Positions 1 to 9,949 of a stretch of DNA of 64,000 bases are shown one piece after another; the first letter of the stretch is position 1, and each line of letters starts with the position of its first letter. This stretch comes from Apteryx mantelli. Its lineage: Eukaryota; Chordata; Aves; Apterygiformes; Apterygidae. The notes beneath the pieces are model-generated. The model made no database searches, was not told where the DNA came from, and saw only the letters and a list, made by a program, of their open reading frames with translations. The stretch covers positions 123,661,415 to 123,725,414 of the forward strand of contig NC_089979.1 in assembly GCF_036417845.1 (NCBI RefSeq), written 5' to 3'. The position numbers were made by a program, and so were the translations under genes.

Positions 1-615
1 GAAGGCTTCATCTACTTCCTCTTCCTGATCAGGTGGCCTGCAACAGACACCCACAACAGTGTCACCCATGCTAGCCTGCCCTTCCTTACCCATAAGCTTT
101 CAGCCAGCTCTTCATCCACCCCTAGGCAGAGCTCCATACATTCCAGTTGCTCTCTCACACAAAGGGCAACTCCTCCCCGCTCACCTTCCTGGCCTGTCCT
201 TCCTAAAGAACCTGTAGCCATCCGTGGCAGCATTTCAGTCATGTGACTGTCCCACCATGTCTCCTTAACCACAGTGAAATCACAGCCCTGCAACTGCACA
301 CAAATCTCTTAATTCCTCCTGTTTTCTCCATGCTGCGTGCATTTGTGTACAGGCACTTTGTGCACTTCAGAGAGGTATTTGAGCATGCTGATTTCCTAGG
401 AGGGGTGCAAGAGGTTTCCCCGTAGTCTTGTCTTGTAGGTACTTCCTTAGCTGCGTGCAGTTGCTGGAGGTATCGCCACTTGAGCCCTGTTTTGCTGACT
501 GCATGGTCTCTATAACTCTCCCCTTCCCCCATCTTTCCTAGTTTAAAGCCCTCCTTACCGGGTTGGCCAACACGCATATGCCCCATTTAGTGAGGTGGAT
601 CCTGTCTCTCCCAGT
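1..615 (-). mobile_element. CR1 LINE fragment, endonuclease region, cut by window edge
   Basis: Translation of the - strand gives a degraded CR1 ORF2 start. A TNARSM stretch is followed by VKETWWDSHM, which contains the conserved glutamate of the AP-endonuclease-like domain (ETWWD). Next come GGVALCVREQLECMEL and, near the window edge, residues resembling the CR1 signature PPDQEEEVDEAF. The pieces lie in at least two frames, so frameshifts are present and the copy is dead. The stretch from about 430 to 615 looks like the segment just 5' of CR1 ORF2. The rest of the element would lie to the left of base 1. It sits antisense within the OSBPL10 intron. The family call is from remembered CR1 protein motifs; the subfamily was not determined. 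Confidence 0.88.
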
Positions 616-1570
616 CAAACAAATTAAAAACATGAGTCAGCTGAGCTTCATTTTATAATCTGTAAATATGTTTTCTTTATTGTACATATGTGTGTCTTGA
701 GTCATTGTGCAGGGTCAGATGTCATTTTCTACTTAAATTTTCTACTTATTACTTATTTCTACTTATTTATGTACTTTTCTACTTCGATTTTCTACTTATT
801 TATCACAAACTCATTTTTCCCCCTAGTTTCATGCTAGTAAGCAAATTATAAATGCAGTTTATCAGATTATAAACAGAAACTCATTTAAATAGCCCTAGAA
901 ATATGTGAAAGCTGCGCTCAGTTTCTCATCAGGATTTTTCTGGGCAAAGTTGTTACTAGGCTAATACAGTGTGAAAAGGCATTGCATCTGAGTATTGTCA
1001 ATCGCGTGGAAAAAGAAAATTGGTTGTAAACTGATAGTGAAGTGGGAACGTACAGCACAGATCTAGAAGGGCTGCTTAGGATCAGTGCATCACTTCCCCT
1101 GCTAGTAACCTGGTGGGAACAGTCGGTGTTCAAATTTAATGTACTCCTGGCTTTTGTCTAACATTCCCTTATAATTTGAAAGTTATCTGTACGTAAGTGC
1201 AGAATAAATGCTTCTCATTTAGGGGTGGATCATCAATAATGAAAATGTAAACAGGAAATGATTAAAAACAAAAATTGTTTGTTTAGAGGGAACAGGTCAG
1301 GTTGTCCAGAGTCAGGAACATCAGCAAAAGATATTGAGAAAGTTAACTTGCATGGTGAAATACTGGGAGTTGAGCAAGTCTGAAAATCTGTTCCACAAAT
1401 GCAATGACCATCCTAGAAAAAGTGATGGTTCACAAGCTACGTGACTTTCAAAAATGGCACGGAGAACATGCCATGAGCCTGCCCCTCACCGTGCTTTTGT
1501 TTCAGCCGGGCACTTGACTACGGCAGAGGAATTCTTACTCTCTCACTTGTGCTTCTTATTGATCACTCAG
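616..1570 (+). other. OSBPL10: OSBPL10 intron (part); nothing else recognised
   Basis: AT-rich intronic sequence between the CR1 fragment and the penultimate coding exon. It ends in a pyrimidine-rich stretch and a CAG acceptor immediately before base 1571. A short TTTTCTACTTATT-like motif is repeated several times around 725-800. No further coding exon was recognised, so the preceding exon must lie beyond the left edge. Confidence 0.75.
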
Positions 1571-1724
1571 GCACCTTTGGCAACACGTCACCAATTCTCT
1601 GAAAGAAGGTAATATTGATGCAGCAACCGAACACAAGCACCATCTTGAAGAGAGACAGCGAGCAGAGGAGAGGCAACGTATGGCTCTTACAACACCATGG
1701 AAACCAAAATATTTTGCCAAAGAG
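1571..1724 (+). CDS. OSBPL10: OSBPL10, penultimate coding exon
   Basis: This exon is 154 nt: one base finishing a split codon plus 51 codons. The peptide starts [20 protein letters not shown] and continues through a charged helix ([16 protein letters not shown]) to [11 protein letters not shown]. This is the C-terminal part of the lipid-binding ORD domain of oxysterol-binding-protein-related proteins. The helix rich in E, R and Q followed by W-x-P-x-x-F is typical of the family. It is flanked by a CAG acceptor and a GAG/GTACTT donor. The assignment to OSBPL10 rather than its close relative OSBPL11 rests on adjacency to STT3B, as in human chromosome 3p. ORP proteins bind or transfer sterols and phospholipids at membrane contacts. 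Confidence 0.93.
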
Positions 1725-2487
1725 GTACTTTTGTTATCTTTTTAAGACCCAATAGCATCTTTGCGCACATGGGGATGCTGCTACAAATGAACCAGCTTGT
1801 GGTTTTTACCAGGGCTGTTGTTACTATAGATCGCTGGGTGTTTCCTTTGTTTTGTGTTGCCAGAATTTGGCTCTTGGAGAAGAGCAATGGGCTGTTCCTT
1901 GTGCATTTTTGTAAAGTTTTACACCTTCCTTTAGTTACATTTATTTTAACCTGAATTTTTAATGATGCGACCTAAATGTTAGGCACCCTAAAGCTAAACT
2001 TTTTACCTTGAAATGCACAGCTTGATTTGCAAACGCTCTGTACTCACATCTTCTGCTGATCTTGATCTCGGCATATTAATGAGAACGTGATCTTGGGATA
2101 TTTATCCAACATGTGTGAAGAGACTAAACAGAGTCTTGGATTTCATCTACTTTAAATGAAATAGATTACACTAAGTTAAGCTTTGCTCTTTCTAAGAGGA
2201 AAGGGGAAGGGGAAATAAGACTTAATTAGGGAATTACTGTGTGACCATATTGTTAAGTTATCTAGTACGTATAACTATTTAAAACAGCAGTTCTCAGACT
2301 TGCTTTTCTCCCCCTTCTAATTTATTTCCTCCTGCCCAAATTATTTGTAAATGCATTAAGCACAGAATTTTCAGATGACAGTTATGGTTTCTTGTGTTGA
2401 TTGGTACTATTTTAGTTTTTTATGTGTACGTACGCAGATTCAATATGTATAAATCTTGTTTGTAAACTCTGCCTAATTTTCTTACAG
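1725..2487 (+). other. OSBPL10: Last OSBPL10 intron
   Basis: An intron of 763 bp with a GTACTT donor and an acceptor of the form TTTTCTTACAG. It is AT-rich, and no repeat, RNA gene or additional exon was recognised in it. Confidence 0.9.
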
Positions 2488-2532
2488 GGCGATGGCTGGC
2501 TGTACTTGAATCCTCTCTGGAAGACCCATTGA
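2488..2532 (+). CDS. OSBPL10: OSBPL10, last coding exon with stop
   Basis: The last coding segment is 14 codons plus TGA and reads [14 protein letters not shown]. The upstream exon ends on a complete codon (GAG), so the two join in phase 0 to give [20 protein letters not shown]. A short exon with a terminal W-K-x-H is the usual ORP-family C-terminus. The reading frame is intact up to the stop, so nothing here suggests a pseudogene. Confidence 0.93.
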   Translation, partial: [14 protein letters not shown]

Positions 2533-5500
2533 CAAGATAGAGCTGTTGTCTCACAGCATTTACCTTAAAGGCATTAAAATGATACAGTGTATAACTTTAA
2601 GATGTCATTGAATAGTTCCTGTTATCAGAAGATACAAATGAGAAGCTATATACTGTGAATGATGCATCTCAGAATAACCACAAGCTCAAATTTATTCAGG
2701 AGCAATTTTGTGTGTATGTATAGACACACACATACACACTTACATATATACACACAGTGTGTATGTGTGTTTGTGTATTATTTACACTACATGTAAACAA
2801 AGCATAAACACTAACAGTGATTTAAAGACCTTATCCTCTAAGTGTTAGGGCATAAAACTCTCACTGAAATCAGGTAGGGTTCCCTGAGTTATGTGCTTGC
2901 AGGACCAGGCCCTATGTTAGTATTTAAAAATACTTTTTTATTAGTACTGGTTAAGGTTTTCTATTTTTCACTTTTGCCAAAAATGTTTTGCACTTAAAAT
3001 GTGATGTGTCACTTCATGGCAGCCATTCAGTCTTATCAGTCATTGAGTAACTCACTTTGACATAAGAATGATACACTGACTGCACTCTCTTCGGGATGTT
3101 GATTTAAGAGCATGTTTCCTGTCACTATAAGTGTGAATTTTCTGCCATCTTATAAGAAGTAGCAATACCTTCTCCAGATCTTTGTTCGCACTAACCCGTT
3201 GCGTCCTCGCTCCTTGGTTTGTTTGTACTTCAAGATGTTTGGTAGATTTCTGGTTGCTAGTGAGCCACCTGCTCTGATAGTTTTGGTCTAGCTGGGTAAC
3301 GTCCTTGGCCATTGTCACGCCAATGCTACTGGGTTAACCTGTCCTAGCTGTTCTGTTAAATCACTTCTGGAGGATGGAGCTGTGGTATTCAGCCTTGCCC
3401 TTGCCTCAGCTTTCCACCCTCAGATAAGAGGCAGCGTAGCAGGGTGGTAGCCCGTGCCTGAGCCACCCCAGTTCGCAGCCTAGCATTTTCACTTGTACTG
3501 CTGCTGCTGTGCTTGCGTGAAGATGCCAGACTGGGAACTGAGGGGGTGAGGCTGGGCTGAGTCCTGCTCTGACAGGCGCGAGCCTTCCCTGCCAGTGGAG
3601 ACGCCGATTTCTTATGCTGCTGCTGTGAAGTTGGAAAGAGCTTAAATGGTCAGAGCCCTGGATGCCATATTAAAGCTGCAAGCAGACCTGTGTTTTGATT
3701 TCTTTTGCTTTTGGCCCAGTTGATTGCTTTCTGATGCTTTCTCGTGACAAGAGATGATATAACCAACCTTCCCAGATAAATGATTTTCTGATGTAAAAGT
3801 CACTAAATTACTACACTGTAAATTACTACACTGAAATGAGAACATTATTAATGAAACAAATGAAATGGGACATAATTTGTTTTGTAAAGTAAACAAACCA
3901 TCTTGTAGTTTGATCTTGCTTTGCAAGCTAAGCACTGTGGCTCTAGGAAAGTGGATTCTAAAAATTTGAAGTGTTAACGCTTAGTTGCATTTTAGTTAGT
4001 ATTTGTTAAAAGATGTTTTTGAAAAAAGCAACAAAAAGAAACAAATGTAAAACGTGCTGACTTCTGCTCAGTGCTTCTTTTTACAGTGCCCTTTTAAAAA
4101 CCCCCCCACTATATTTCTAACATACAGTAGCATGGATGCCTACCTTTCTGTAGTACTGATTAATTTTGTGCCTTTTGTCTGCTTTCTTAATACAATAGCT
4201 TATGCTTTATAGATATTACTCAGATATATTTAGGTCAAAGCACTGCTTATATCTGTTCTGGTGTCTTGCATTTTATAACACTTTATTTTTTGGTAGATAT
4301 TAAAATGTCTCGGGCAACTGAAAAGGCTATATAGAGGTGTGTACATAAGGAAACATCCCATTAATTAGTCATTTGGACATGACATTTAATAGATCTTTAA
4401 ATTTTGAACTTCAGATCCTTCTTAAATGAGCTGTGGTCTTCTTTTCCTCCTAAATGCTATTTTGTCTGCTTGTATATACTTTTTCTTGCACATTAGAAAG
4501 ATTAGTGTTATTAATGACTTAAATCCTATTTTTTAAAAAAAAGCAGACTGTATGAGCTTGATTTTGTAACTGACACTTTTTTTTTTAAGAAAAAAATTAT
4601 TTTTAGGTATAGTTAATGTTTTTCTGTAACAACATAAAAATGATGCTCTTGCAGTAAGCACTGAACTACTACCAAGTATCATCAGGAAATCTCATACTTT
4701 ATCACCTGCAAGAATTAATTTATAATGGATCCATTCTTCTTTTAGAGGTTAGTCTGGTAAGTAACTAGAACTATTAATACCGATTATAATATCACTACAA
4801 AGAAAAATCGAAAATGCAGATTTAAACACAATGGAACGTGTCCTCCCAAACTTTGACTTTCATACACCAAAGAACTAGCCACATATTCATTAAAAACAGC
4901 CTCTTTTGTCAGGCATGCATGCCTACACTCCTGAAAGAGTAGACCTCTTACAGCTTTGATGGTATGACTGTCGAAGCTACAAAGATGCTGTAGCTCTTCT
5001 TTTAAGGAGAAATTTGAATAACTTCATGCTTGTAACTTATTGAAGATTTCTGTCTGCATGGTTGGTTGTTTTTGCATGCCAAGAACATTCCACTTGTGCT
5101 CTGAGAAGTGCTTTGTTTTGATGCTGTGAAGAATCCCCTGATGCCACCATCACTGTTTCTTTTCCAAAGTAACTTGGGAGAGGCAGGCATAAAAATAATC
5201 CTTTTTGAAAAGATCTTATCAACAAGAGATTACAGAACAAGATTCACAAGAAGTGTCATTTTATTTTTCTGATGGTTATGTACTCAGTATATTTTACAAG
5301 ACTGAAAATTAAGTATTCCTGAGCCTTGTTCTGTAAGTTGTTCCAATAGCTGTCTTGGACTTGCAAGTGAATATTTTCAAGTAGCCAATGTATTGTAATG
5401 TAAAATTCTACATGTACTTCAGGTCTTTTTTTGTGCACACCTGTAGAAAGCCTATGCAACCTTTTTTTTTTCTTTTGTTTGTTCGTTCTTTTTTCTTCCT

Positions 5501-5640
5501 TAAAGTAGAAATGGTCAGAATGCAAATTTACACCTTTATCATTTAAAAGATGCTCTGGCAGTCTCTTCTGATTTGCCTTCCTTTCCTAATTTGTGAATTT
5601 AAAATGACAATGCTCATGAATAAAAGATTTGTTTCATTTA
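2533..5640 (+). other. OSBPL10: OSBPL10 3' UTR (inferred extent)
   Basis: About 3.1 kb of AT-rich sequence after the stop with no further coding signal. The right boundary is inferred from the first good AATAAA downstream of the stop. An alternating purine-pyrimidine TG/CA stretch lies at 2709-2777. Shorter transcript ends are possible, for example through the ATTAAA at about 2573. RNA evidence would be needed to confirm the extent. Confidence 0.6.
5619..5624 (+). terminator. OSBPL10: Candidate OSBPL10 poly(A) signal AATAAA
   Basis: A canonical AATAAA hexamer lies on the + strand in TCATGAATAAAAGATTTG, 3.1 kb after the stop codon. T- and G-containing sequence follows within 40 bases. No equally good hexamer was seen between it and the stop. 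Confidence 0.6.
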
Positions 5641-7103
5641 GCAGTGGGATGCCCTTTCTCTTTCCATTGAAGCATTAGTTAATTGGTATTATTTACTGAG
5701 ATGTCCAGAAGCGGTATACAACTTTGGTACATGTAATCTGTTTTCATGGTTCTGATACAAGTGACTTGTCAATTGAATCCTTTTTTTTTTCTTCCCTTTT
5801 TTCCTGTTATATTATTGCCACATACCTTATAGGTAAGTTTTTGTTTAATTTGGACAGCGCAACACTGGGCAAATAGGGCTGGGCAGCATCACAGCTTCAT
5901 GAAGGGCTGGGGAGCATATGATTTTTTGTGACAAACATAAAGGAAACTAGGTTACAGTGTTCCCTTGTTGCTGAAAATATTTCATTTAAAGTTTGTAATT
6001 ACAGAGATTCTTGGTTAGATGCATCTTAAAATACAACTCCAAAGTATTGCAGCATTGAACACTGTTGTATGGGAAAAATATGCATATGAGAGACTTCAGT
6101 GATCCTGAGCTGAGTTTTTCAAGTTTTAGTGAATGCAGTTCTGGTTTATTCTAAATATTTGCCCACACTGTTGGAAACTGTCATGCCAGAACATTTTGTT
6201 ATTATGCAAAATGCAGAAAACACCACTGGCTGTAAATAGGACAGGAAAAGCTATTCAGTCGTGTTCATTTCCTTTCATTGCACTGCTTCAAGGCCATGGC
6301 CTGGAGGAATTTAAATTTGGTTCTGGTGCAGAGTTGCCTTGTAGCTTTTGCCACTGCGGTTCAGACCAGAGCCCAGGGCCGAGTGCTGCGGGACTTCGGG
6401 CATTGACGTTGCTGATGGGTGTCCTGCAGCTGCTGGAATTAACACCAGCATCTCTGTGCAGTTTAATGCACAAATAAGTAATATGACTAAGCTAGAGAGA
6501 TCTTTAGTTGTCGGGTAAAAGCCAGGATGGGCTACTATTTAGGCATCCAAGTAACTTTTCTCAGTGAACAGCACAGATAGATATGGTAAGTGAGGAGGAC
6601 AAACCCCCCCCCCCACACACACACCCTGTACCCTAGATTTTCTGGCTGTCTAGCCAGCACAAGCTGAAAACATGCATTCTGAAGTGTCAAAAATAGCTTT
6701 GTCTTAACCTTGGAGGAACCTAGTCATTAAAATTGCTGTTTTCTTGCCCAAAGGTGGTGTTTTTAAATTTGTCCCATATTTTGAGTACTTTGCAGGTCAT
6801 ATTTAGTTCCTCAGACTACCACTAGCTGGTCCATTTACCAGAGGGCTTCTACATAAACTGGGTGCTAGCAGCCTCAGTGAGCAGGAAGCCCTTGCAAACA
6901 AACAGAGCTCCTGGGAGCTTTGATTATGTTATGTCAAACAAGGTTGCCCCTTTGGCCTATGTAAATCACTGACAGTTTTAGTCACAGCAGAGTATGATTT
7001 CAGTTTTTATTGATAACAAGACTGATTGATATGTAGAGAGGGCTAAGTCACAAAGCAGTTAACTTTTTTCAAGAGTAAATATATCAAGATATTCAACTAA
7101 ATT

Positions 7104-7120
7104 CCCCCCCCCCCCCCCCC
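7104..7120. repeat. C17 homopolymer
   Basis: An uninterrupted run of 17 C on the + strand in an AT-rich spacer. It is likely to be length-polymorphic and prone to sequencing error. The companion C11 plus CA tract lies 500 bases to the left. Confidence 0.95.
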
Positions 7121-7298
7121 GGTATGGAATTACCTCTACAAATCAAGTAATTTCTCCTGGGATAACCAATAGTACTGTCCGTGTTCTTTGCTTTCAACAG
7201 TGATGATTAAGTGATACAAAAGTTAGCAATACTGGCTTCTAGACACTTGCCTTTTTACTTTCTTAGCAACTGAAGGCCATAGGGCTTCAGCCAAAGCC

Positions 7299-7316
7299 AA
7301 AAGGCTTAAGCCTTTT
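7299..7316. repeat. 18 bp perfect palindrome
   Basis: AAAAGGCTTAAGCCTTTT is identical to its reverse complement. It lies inside a looser inverted repeat in which GCCAA on the left pairs with TTGGC on the right. It could form a small hairpin in RNA or be chance. No function is assigned. Confidence 0.85.
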
Positions 7317-8280
7317 TCTTGGCCTAGCAGAATAACTGAAGGCTGGCCTCTAACTAAGGAAATAAACTAGTGTGTAACATAGGTTTGATTGATAAGGATG
7401 CAAGATGCAAGTATTTTCCTTTGCTGGTACAGGTGTGGTTGTGCTCTCCTGAGAGGTGAGCTAGACACTACTTTGGCTGAATAATTCTCAGCTGCAGCTG
7501 AAGAACCAGGTAACTTGGATGCAAGTCATATGATGCCTGTCATCTTTCCTTGGAGCAATTTTTTTTAAAGTGGCTGCCTTAATGACTTCAAAGTGATTTC
7601 TCCTCTCCCTGAAATACATAACATCTTCAAGGTTCCTCCTAGATAGCAGACTTGAGAAGGCTCAAGCAAGTGGCAGGCAACTTTGAATCCAGGCTGACTT
7701 GACCTTTTTCCTCAGCATTAGCTTAGCATTCTTTCAAGTTGTTTTAAAAATGCTATACAATCAGATAAGATTAACTTATTTTGGCTCTGTTTAAAAGAAC
7801 ACTTGTCAGCTAAGATGTAAAACAATTTTTGACAGAGCTGTAAAGATACTTAAAGAGAATTTTTGTTATTTCTTACTGGTATTGAGGGGGGCAGGCTGTA
7901 AAAGCAAGACATTACAAATTATGCATCATACACTCACCCCTTCTGCTTGCATGTAAGCAAATACAACAGCCTGAGCTTCTCCAGATGCTAGCAGGAAACA
8001 CTGCTGGATGCATTTTTTGGGAAAGAGGCCTGCTTGCTGCTCTCTGAAGATGCTACAGCCACCTTGGATTCTCATCACAGCAGAGGTCCTACTTTTAACT
8101 TAAATTGGAAGGACATTAAGGAGCTGCTGTGGCTCCACTGCAGCAATCTCATACGAGGTCAGCAAATTTGTATTATGGAGGTTGAATGACTTAAAGTTAC
8201 CACTAGACTATTTGGAACATGTTTTCAAGCTAATCACAACAGAAGCAACGTGACACCCTTAACACAAAACTTGAATTAAC

Positions 8281-8286
8281 TTTATT
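8281..8286 (-). terminator. STT3B: Distal STT3B poly(A) signal AATAAA
   Basis: TTTATT on the + strand is AATAAA in the transcript sense. It is followed 20-45 bases downstream by a GU-rich stretch (GTTGCTTCTGTTGTG), the arrangement expected for a cleavage and polyadenylation site. It lies 1.6 kb after the stop. Confidence 0.7.
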
Positions 8287-8946
8287 TTCCCCTACAGTCA
8301 ACAACTGGTCTGCATTGAGCTTTAAAGCAACAAAGTAAAAAGAAATCTCCAAATGACAAGGGGCCAGAAATCCAGATTGTTACCTTTGTGAAAATGCTGC
8401 AGCTGTAGTATTGGTCTGTATAAACAGTTTGAGTCAAAAATGAGTTCATAAATCAAAAAAAAAAATTCTACATCTTGGGAAAGAAGTCAGCAGTAACATT
8501 CTCACCGAACATTGTAAATTTACATTTTCTTCATGAAAGGTACATACTATTCTGCATTTTGCATCAAATCACTGATGTAAGTTTAGTTTCTATAAAAAAA
8601 AGTTACATCCTGTGGCAGGAAAACAAACTGCAAAACCCTTTCTTTCATTTTATTAAGATTTTAAGTCTGTATAAAGTTTTCCTATAGCTGGAAAGTGAAC
8701 ATGTTCAGTCTCCATTTATATTTTAGTGCATTTAATCTGACAGTTTTCACCATTAAAAAAAACAACATTATAAAAGACAGACAAAGCAAATAGCACTATG
8801 GCAGGAATTTCTTCAATTCATTTAAGCACTCTAAATAAAAATGCAGAGAAATAGATTTCCAGGAAAACTTACCCTCACAGGAGGAGGTAGGGGGGAAGAG
8901 GTCATGTTGCAAACCCTCTACCTCTGACAGCCACAGAAAAGTGTTT

Positions 8947-8984
8947 GTTTTTTTTAAATTTTTTTTTTAATTTTTTTTTTTTTT
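8947..8984. repeat. T-rich tract (A-tract in STT3B transcript)
   Basis: Runs of T broken by AA and AAA on the + strand, so the STT3B mRNA would carry interrupted oligo(A) here. Oligo-dT can prime inside such tracts and mimic a transcript end. Confidence 0.9.
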
Positions 8985-9868
8985 AAACAGGCTGTACTTG
9001 TTTTACCAATGTAAACATTTTGTGAAGACAGTTTAATTTCCATTCTGAGGCACCAACTGCTCTCTCGTGATCAGCTGTATGTTACTCTAGCATTCATTAC
9101 TGTCATTTCAGATTTTCAGGAGGATACAAATTTAGCCCTTGTATCTACAATGTGCAAGATTTGCCTTGTCTACCTTATGAAATGATAGTGTAAGGCAGCA
9201 AATACTGCAATCACATTTTAAACAAAAGCAGCTTGTCCAACTTTAACTATCAACCAACCAGTTAATGTAACATGTCTTGTCATCTCTTGTGAAAAACTGC
9301 AGCTTTGCTTCTTTACACTCCAAATCAAAACCAACCAGCAGCAAAAGTATGTTTAAAGAAACCATTAAAAAACAATCATGGGAGCAAATTAATTATTTTA
9401 AAAGTTTAATTTAAGAGATCTCTATTTATTTCCTCTTAATTGTTGAAAATAAGTCATTTTAAATGTCACCATTCCAGTTTACATATTGCTATTCAGCTAA
9501 ACAGTATCTTCCAAAAAAGATTGACAAGTATGCATGTGCCAAGGACCAAATTACAGGGTTCTTTGGTGCAGTAAGTCCAAATTCTCAGATTTAAAGGATA
9601 ATATGTACCAATAAAAATTAAAAAAAAAAAAACAACCCTGCTGCTAGACTTGGGCAGCAGCTCTGTCTTGCTTCACATTACAAATCTAAAACAGCTGTTC
9701 TCAATAAGCCAATATTTTTAATCAGACATTGCCTGAAAGTTTTGTACAATAATCTGGACCAATGATGGTTCTGTACCCTCATGTTGCTGTGAAACATGAC
9801 TTGAGCTAAAGGCAAAGACTGGTTATCTCAAGGACAACTGCTTCGTATTAGCAATCAGAACAGTGTAT

Positions 9869-9949
9869 TTAAACTGTCTTCCTGTTCGGTCTCTTGCCTT
9901 TCTTTAAAATTAGTTTATTCTTAATGTAGCCACGCTTCCTTTTGGAGGT
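9869..9949 (-). CDS. STT3B: STT3B exon 16 (C-terminus and stop)
   Basis: Residues 791-816, [20 protein letters not shown] then PNRKTV and TAA. The tail is very basic and cytosolic or near-membrane in the family, and ends in the conserved KTV. The acceptor is TTTTTAG and entry is in phase 0. The last ten residues differ from the remembered human tail (KKISKKTV), which is normal divergence. Confidence 0.95.
   Translation of the reverse strand, partial: TSKRKRGYIKNKLILKKGKRPNRKTV

Larger units (their letters stand above)
5641..8260. other. Convergent intergenic spacer OSBPL10-STT3B
   Basis: About 2.6 kb between the two inferred transcript ends, with no gene recognised. It holds an 11-C run followed by a short CA repeat at 6604-6625, a 17-C homopolymer at 7104-7120, and an 18 bp perfect palindrome at 7299-7316. 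Small open frames on both strands around 6133-6477 have no recognisable protein family and look like chance. Confidence 0.75.
8261..9868 (-). other. STT3B: STT3B 3' UTR (inferred extent)
   Basis: About 1.6 kb of AT-rich sequence between the stop codon and the distal poly(A) signal, reading on the - strand. It contains interrupted A-tracts in the transcript sense at 8947-8984. It also contains two possible internal AATAAA signals (reverse complements at 9425-9430 and 8649-8654) that could give shorter 3' ends. No coding potential was recognised. Confidence 0.65.
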
